Below the pieces are notes generated by a model. The model was not told where the DNA came from, did not search any database, and was given only the letters and a program-made list of their open reading frames with translations. This document shows positions 14,357 through 17,943 of a DNA stretch of 17,943 bases, piece by piece. This DNA comes from JBEKLJ01 sp050010255 (GTDB taxonomy: Bacteria; Acidobacteriota; Terriglobia; Bryobacterales; Bryobacteraceae): the NCBI GenBank assembly GCA_050010255.1, contig JBEKLJ010000048.1, forward strand, positions 1 through 17,943, in the 5' to 3' direction. Numbering within the stretch: position 1 is the first letter of the stretch; every line of letters begins with the position of its first letter. A program made the position numbers and the translations under genes.

Positions 14357-15667
14357 TCACGACTCGGCGGGCGCGCTGGGCTGGAGCTCGGGGATCTCGA
14401 TCTCGATGCGGGTGCCCTGCCCCGGCCGGCTGTCGATCCACATCTTGTAGTCGGTGCCGAAGAGCACTTGCAGCCGCTCGTTGACATTGCTGACCCCTAT
14501 GCCCTGCTCGCGGAGGGTGGCCAGCTTGGCCTCGGGAATGCCCACCCCGTCGTCCTCCACCAGCAGCCGCAGCCGGCCGTCCTTCAGGCTGCTTCTAAAC
14601 CGCACCATCCCCCCGTCCACCTTGCTGCTCAGGCCGTGCTTGACCGAATTCTCCACCAGCGGCTGGAGCAGCATGCTCGGCACCAGGCGGTCGAGCGTCT
14701 GCGGTTCCACCTGTTTCTCGAAGCGCAGCTTCTCGCCGAAGCGGACCATCTCGATGGACAGGTAGTCGTTGATGAAGTCCAGCTCCTCGCTCAGCGAGGT
14801 GAAGTCCTCCTGCTTGCGCAGCAGCCGGCGGAGGATGTTGGAGAGCTTGTAGACCACGGCCCGGGCCTGCTGCGGGTTGGTGCGGATGAGCGAGGAGACC
14901 GAGTTGAGGGTATTGAACAGGAAATGCGGGTTGATCTGCCGCCGCAGCGCGTCCATGCGGGCCTCCAGCAGCAGCCGCTTCTGCTCTTCCAGCTTGAGCT
15001 CGTTGCGCGCGTTGTTCCAGATCTTCAGCGGCAGGGTGGCGGCCAGCACCGTAGCGGCGTAGGCGGCCACCAGATTGAGCGGGTGCGAGTTGGGCCATTC
15101 GGGGCTCACGGCAAACATCCGCTTCGGGAAGAAATGGTGAAGCGACTGCCGCACGAACTCGCTGAAGAGGATGGCCAGCAGAAAGATGCTCTGGAAGCCG
15201 GCCCGCGCGTGGCCCTGACGCCGGGCCAGGATGCGGTAGAGGCTAAGGTCGAAGAGCGGCGAGAAGCGCCAGATCTCCTCGGGGTCCGGTGCGAAGTCGC
15301 GCAGCAGGCCGCCCAGCGCGCCCACGCCGGCCAGCACCGGCAGCGTCAGGTACTCGTGACCGACCATGGCGGGGATGGCGATGATGCAGCCGGAGATCAG
15401 CCCGGCGACGTAGCCGCCCACCAGCCCGGCCACCAGGCTGCCTTCCAGGCCCAGGTCGATGGCCTTGTAAGAGGGCGCGATCAGCCGGATGACGACCCCC
15501 GAGGCGAAGATCGTGCCGAAGCTCAGGGCCAGCAGGAGGCGCTGGTTGATGGTGCGGTCCTCGCGCAGCAGCATGCGCTTGAACCGGCCGAAGCGGATGA
15601 GGATGCTGGCCAGTGAGGCCACGACCCCGAGCCGGATTAAGAGGACCACCAGGTACTGCTCGCGCAT
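14357..15667 (-). CDS. LytS-type sensor histidine kinase
   Basis: A 436-residue protein from ATG 15667; the much longer open frame upstream is antisense to ribA and is rejected. ATG 15718 is also in frame but overlaps the -10 box. Residues 1-215 form a membrane sensor of about five or more helices (LYT 5TM type), including LGLEGSLVAGLVGGYVAGLISGCIIAIPAM. The kinase part has the His box MDALRRQINPHFLFNTLNSV with H248, the N box LLQPLVENSVKHGL, and G boxes VEDDGVGIP and GIGVSNVNERL. This is the LytS/His_kinase family, which usually signals to a LytTR response regulator. None is present here, and it is unlikely to pair with the distant NtrC-type protein, which needs a HisKA-type kinase. It ends beside the hairpin-rich spacer. 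Confidence 0.93.
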   Translation of the reverse strand: MREQYLVVLLIRLGVVASLASILIRFGRFKRMLLREDRTINQRLLLALSFGTIFASGVVIRLIAPSYKAIDLGLEGSLVAGLVGGYVAGLISGCIIAIPAMVGHEYLTLPVLAGVGALGGLLRDFAPDPEEIWRFSPLFDLSLYRILARRQGHARAGFQSIFLLAILFSEFVRQSLHHFFPKRMFAVSPEWPNSHPLNLVAAYAATVLAATLPLKIWNNARNELKLEEQKRLLLEARMDALRRQINPHFLFNTLNSVSSLIRTNPQQARAVVYKLSNILRRLLRKQEDFTSLSEELDFINDYLSIEMVRFGEKLRFEKQVEPQTLDRLVPSMLLQPLVENSVKHGLSSKVDGGMVRFRSSLKDGRLRLLVEDDGVGIPEAKLATLREQGIGVSNVNERLQVLFGTDYKMWIDSRPGQGTRIEIEIPELQPSAPAES

Positions 15668-15716
15668 GAAGTTGCGACCGCCCGGCGCCCCAGGAAGCCA
15701 GCGCCTTCGAGAACCC

Positions 15717-15724
15717 ATTATAAT
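15717..15724. promoter_or_regulatory. Shared palindromic -10 box for divergent lytS and ribA
   Basis: ATTATAAT is its own reverse complement and offers TATAAT on both strands (plus 15719-15724, minus 15722-15717). The plus start would be about 30 bases before ATG 15761, the minus start about 40 before ATG 15667. No good -35 box was seen on the plus side. Confidence 0.5.
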
Positions 15725-15760
15725 GAATGTTTTCAGGGCATTCCGGCACGAGCAGGGACC

Positions 15761-16375
15761 ATGTCGCAGAACGACGGCCAGTCCGCATTCCGGAAGGTGG
15801 CCGAGGCCGATTTCCCCACCCGCTTCGGGCATTTCCGGATCTACGGCTTCGAGGGGCGGTACCAGGGCGAGCTGGAAGAGGCGGTGGTGCTCAAGATGGG
15901 AGAGCTCGACGGCGGGCCGCCGCTGGTACGCATCCACTCCCAGTGCCTGACCGGCGACGTCTTCCACAGCCTGCGCTGCGACTGCCGGGGGCAGCTCGAG
16001 CTTTCCCTCGCCCAGATTGCCGAAGAGGGCCGGGGCCTGGTGATTTACGAGCGCCAGGAGGGCCGCGGCATCGGGCTCCTGAACAAGCTGCGGGCCTACG
16101 AGCTCCAGGACGCGGGGGCGGACACGGTGGAGGCCAACGTGCGCCTGGGTTTCCAGCCCGACCACCGCCGCTATGAGCTGCCGGCGGAGATCCTGCGGTA
16201 CTTCAAGCTGGCCAGCGTGCGGCTGCTCTCCAATAACCCCGAGAAGATCGGCGCGCTGGAGGCGCACGGCATCCAGGTGGCCGAGCGGGTCCCCTGCGTG
16301 GCCGAGCCGGCGGCCTTCTCGGCCGGCTACTTGCGCACCAAGCAGCAGAAGCTCGGCCACCTGCTGGATCTCTAG
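15761..16375 (+). CDS. ribA: GTP cyclohydrolase II (RibA type, stand-alone)
   Basis: A 204-residue cytoplasmic enzyme opening GTP to 2,5-diamino-6-ribosylamino-pyrimidinone phosphate, the first step of riboflavin synthesis. Landmarks: FPTRFGHFRIYGF, VRIHSQCLTGDVFHSLRCDC with zinc ligands C62, C73 and C75, the GTP-binding YERQEGRGIGLLNKLRAYEL, GADTVEANVRLGFQPD, and RLLSNNPEKIGAL. After RCDC the sequence is RGQLE where E. coli has GFQLE, probably harmless. The usual RibB (DHBP synthase) domain is absent, so this is the single-domain form. ATG 15761 follows AGGGA, with a TATAAT box upstream. It is divergent from lytS and no other rib genes are near. A 64-base palindrome follows the stop. Confidence 0.93.
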   Translation: MSQNDGQSAFRKVAEADFPTRFGHFRIYGFEGRYQGELEEAVVLKMGELDGGPPLVRIHSQCLTGDVFHSLRCDCRGQLELSLAQIAEEGRGLVIYERQEGRGIGLLNKLRAYELQDAGADTVEANVRLGFQPDHRRYELPAEILRYFKLASVRLLSNNPEKIGALEAHGIQVAERVPCVAEPAAFSAGYLRTKQQKLGHLLDL

Positions 16376-16410
16376 CCGGCCGGGGGCGCAATGCCGTGCG
16401 GTTAGCGCCG

Positions 16411-16474
16411 AAAACGGGGCCAGGCTACTCTGTCCCAAGCGTAGCGCGTGGACAGAGCTGCCTGTACCCGTTTT
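16411..16474. repeat. 64-base REP-like palindrome
   Basis: Three nested arms: AAAACGGG (16411-16418) with CCCGTTTT (16467-16474), AGGC (16422) with GCCT (16460), and CTCTGTCC (16428-16435) with GGACAGAG (16450-16457), around a 14-base loop. The rest of the ribA-arsR spacer (16376-16540) holds no gene. It may end ribA transcription. Confidence 0.75.
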
Positions 16475-16540
16475 CCCACGTGAGTAACGTCCCGCCTGTG
16501 CGCCGCAGCAGACTGCTGGTGAAACATCCGGGCTTGCCTC

Positions 16541-16568
16541 TTGACAGCTTCCATATTTCCGGTATACT
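16541..16568 (+). promoter_or_regulatory. Sigma-70-type promoter of arsR-arsM, leaderless
   Basis: A perfect -35 TTGACA (16541-16546), a 16-base spacer and TATACT (16563-16568). The predicted start is base 16575, the A of the arsR start codon. Confidence 0.85.
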
Positions 16569-16577
16569 AGAAATATG
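16552..16577. promoter_or_regulatory. Putative ArsR operator
   Basis: A perfect eight-base inverted repeat, CATATTTC and GAAATATG, separated by ten bases. It covers the spacer, the whole -10 box and the arsR start codon, the expected place for an autorepressing ArsR dimer. Confidence 0.7.
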
Positions 16578-16919
16578 AAAGCAGTCTCCGAGCGCGACGT
16601 CAGCCGCTACGCCGACATGCTCGCCGCCATGGGCGCCGAGCCGCGGCTCCGCATCATGCGCCTGCTCCTGTCGGCCCACCCTGAAGGAATGGTCGTGGGC
16701 GACGTTCAGGCCAAGCTCGGCATTCCCGGCTCGACGCTCTCCCACCACCTGGAGAAGCTGAAGAACGAAGATCTGGTGAGCGTCCGCAGGGAAGGCACCT
16801 TCCTCTGGTACGCGGCCAACACCGGCACGCTGCAGGAGCTGCTCACTTTCCTCTACGCCGAGTGCTGCTCGCGGAACCGCGCCGTCGAGCCCGAAGTGGT
16901 GCTCCAGATCAAGCGCTGA
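16575..16919 (+). CDS. arsR: ArsR-family repressor, probable arsenite sensor
   Basis: A 114-residue winged-helix repressor. The HTH (about 37-65) reads VVGDVQAKLGIPGSTLSHHLEKLKN, and the wing is LVSVRREGTFLWYAA. The classic ELCVCDL metal motif is missing. Instead a Cys pair, C97-C98 (YAECCSRN), lies near the C-terminus, as in the Acidithiobacillus-type arsenite sensors, which use adjacent Cys in this region. It should bind its operator as a dimer and release it on As(III). No ribosome site precedes the ATG because the transcript is predicted to begin on it. arsM starts 41 bases downstream on the same strand, so the pair is one unit repressed by its own first product. Confidence 0.9.
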   Translation: MKAVSERDVSRYADMLAAMGAEPRLRIMRLLLSAHPEGMVVGDVQAKLGIPGSTLSHHLEKLKNEDLVSVRREGTFLWYAANTGTLQELLTFLYAECCSRNRAVEPEVVLQIKR

Positions 16920-16960
16920 GGCTCCCGCGCGCGGACTAGGCAGACGACAAGGAGATGAAC

Positions 16961-17764
16961 ATGGATGTGAAAGATGCCGTGAAACAGAAGTACGGACAGG
17001 CCGCGCTGCGGGTGATGAACGGCAGCCGGGGATGTTGCGGAACCAGCCCCTCCAGCACGTGTGGCGACGATCCCGTGACCCGGGACCTCTATGACGAGCG
17101 CCAGGCGCGGGACGTCCCGGAAAGCGCGCTCGCGGCCTCGCTGGGCTGCGGGAATCCCACCGCCCTGGCCGAGCTCAGCCCCGGCGAGATCGTGCTCGAC
17201 CTCGGATCGGGCGGCGGCATCGACGTGCTGCTATCGGCCCGGCGCGTCGGGTCCACGGGAAAGGCCTACGGGCTGGACATGACCGACGAGATGCTGGCCT
17301 TGGCGCGGGAGAACCAGCGCCAGGCGGGCGTCCAGAACGTGGAATTCCTGAAGGGCGAGATTGAGAACATCCCGCTGCCGGATTCGAGCGTGGACGTCAT
17401 CATTTCCAACTGCGTCATCAATCTCTCCGCCGACAAGGACCGGGTGCTGGCGGAGGCGTTCCGGGTGCTCAAGCCCGGCGGGCGGTTTGCGGTCTCCGAC
17501 GTGGTCGTGCGCGGTCAGGTTCCCGCCGAGATCCGGCGCAACCTCGAGCTGTGGGCCGGCTGTGTCGCCGGCGCGCTGCGGGAGGACGAGTATCGGGACA
17601 AGCTGGCCGCCGCGGGCTTCCGGGACATTCAGATCGAGCCGACCCGCGTCTACGGCCTCGAGGACGCGCGCGAATCCCTGGCCACCTCGGGAATCGATGT
17701 GGACGCCATGGCGCCGCTGGTCGCCGGGAAGTTCATCAGCGCGTTCATCCGCGCGCGCCGCTAG
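16961..17764 (+). CDS. arsM: Arsenite S-adenosylmethionine methyltransferase
   Basis: A 267-residue cytoplasmic enzyme that methylates As(III) using SAM, yielding volatile or less retained methylarsenicals. I use ATG 16961 because AAGGAG lies six bases before it; ATG 16955 directly abuts that site. The SAM-binding motif is DLGSGGGID (80-88), followed by YGLDMTDEMLALARENQ. Arsenic-binding Cys are present: the N-terminal pair C25-C26 (GSRGCCG), C151 in ISNCVINL and C201 in WAGCVAGAL, the two sites essential in known ArsM. C63 in LGCGNP is also typical. The end (ESLATSGIDVDAMAPLVAGKFISAFIRARR) is complete. Second gene after arsR, with no arsB, arsC or acr3 in the window, so methylation is the only arsenic function visible. 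Confidence 0.95.
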   Translation: MDVKDAVKQKYGQAALRVMNGSRGCCGTSPSSTCGDDPVTRDLYDERQARDVPESALAASLGCGNPTALAELSPGEIVLDLGSGGGIDVLLSARRVGSTGKAYGLDMTDEMLALARENQRQAGVQNVEFLKGEIENIPLPDSSVDVIISNCVINLSADKDRVLAEAFRVLKPGGRFAVSDVVVRGQVPAEIRRNLELWAGCVAGALREDEYRDKLAAAGFRDIQIEPTRVYGLEDARESLATSGIDVDAMAPLVAGKFISAFIRARR

Positions 17765-17788
17765 CCGCGCCGCATACTCCGGCGCCGC

Positions 17789-17823
17789 GTTGTGGCGCGG
17801 GCCTTGCCTGTTGTGGCGCGGGC
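17789..17823. repeat. Two 14-base direct repeats
   Basis: GTTGTGGCGCGGGC at 17789-17802 and 17810-17823, 21 bases apart, just before the presumed IS end. They may be a small tandem duplication. Confidence 0.6.
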
Positions 17824-17828
17824 TTCAG

Positions 17829-17943
17829 TGTCAAGTTCCATGACATCCTTGACACATTGTTCCATGACATCCTTGACAGGCAGGGTGCCGACGCAAGCGG
17901 GAGGCAGCCGGGGGTCTCAGGGGGCTTGCTCCCCTGGCGAAGT
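17829..17943. mobile_element. Probable terminal region of an insertion sequence, cut by window edge
   Basis: It starts with TGTCAAG (17829-17835), which is inverted as CTTGACA (17848-17854). A 20-base unit (GTTCCATGACAT then CCTTGACA) occurs twice, at 17835-17854 and 17859-17878. Repeated sites beginning with TG next to a boundary resemble transposase-binding sites at an IS end. From memory such repeats flank IS481- or IS21-like elements in acidobacteria, but no transposase is visible before the window ends. Confidence 0.45.

Noticed and set aside
14267..15616. 449-codon plus-strand ORF opposite lytS
   Set aside because: His/Gln/Val/Asp-rich shadow of a GC-rich gene; the minus strand encodes a complete LytS-type kinase with all its boxes.
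15668..16438. Long N-terminal extension of the lytS frame
   Set aside because: It is antisense to ribA, crosses the divergent promoter and has no homology-like features.

Overview
The window looks like chromosome from a GC-rich soil Acidobacteriota, most likely of the Solibacter/Bryobacter type. This rests on remembered protein styles (the Zn-dependent phospholipase start, the polyglutamine protein tail, the 'YGKR...LHQDPRYY' family, the esterase), not on a search. It has 19 coding regions, one tRNA-Ser(GCU), no rRNA, no CRISPR array, and the probable end of an insertion sequence at the right edge.

Left part (1-11.3 kb). Mostly small envelope or stress proteins in loosely packed units with long spacers: a cut-off phospholipase C-like gene, a 56-codon secreted remnant, a membrane-anchored coiled-coil protein, three tiny membrane proteins (Thivi_2564-like, lmo0937-like, DUF3309-like), CsbD, a cupin, a DUF6675-like secreted protein, a polyglutamine secreted protein, and a SYLF (YSC84) plus OmpA-like pair. 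In the middle lies an NtrC-type response regulator with receiver, sigma-54 AAA+ and Fis-type HTH domains and no kinase next to it. Eight sites with the sigma-54 -24/-12 form (TGG, nine bases, TGC then A or T) occur here. Seven lie about 20-80 bases before a start codon. The eighth precedes a long leader that can fold into one nested hairpin. I read this as a sigma-54 envelope-stress regulon around an orphan activator. It is the main finding.

Middle (11.3-12.8 kb). A strong hairpin separates the OmpA-like gene from a convergent secreted esterase. The tRNA-Ser(GCU) gene lies upstream of the esterase on the same strand.

Right part (12.8-17.9 kb). Ordinary metabolic and regulatory genes with sigma-70-type promoters: thiG, a small conserved hypothetical with a leaderless promoter, a LytS-type sensor kinase divergent from a ribA-type GTP cyclohydrolase II across one shared palindromic -10 box, and an arsR-arsM arsenic unit whose promoter, operator and start codon overlap. 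No sigma-54 sites were seen before these genes. Spacers hold REP-like hairpins, and the last 115 bases look like an IS end.
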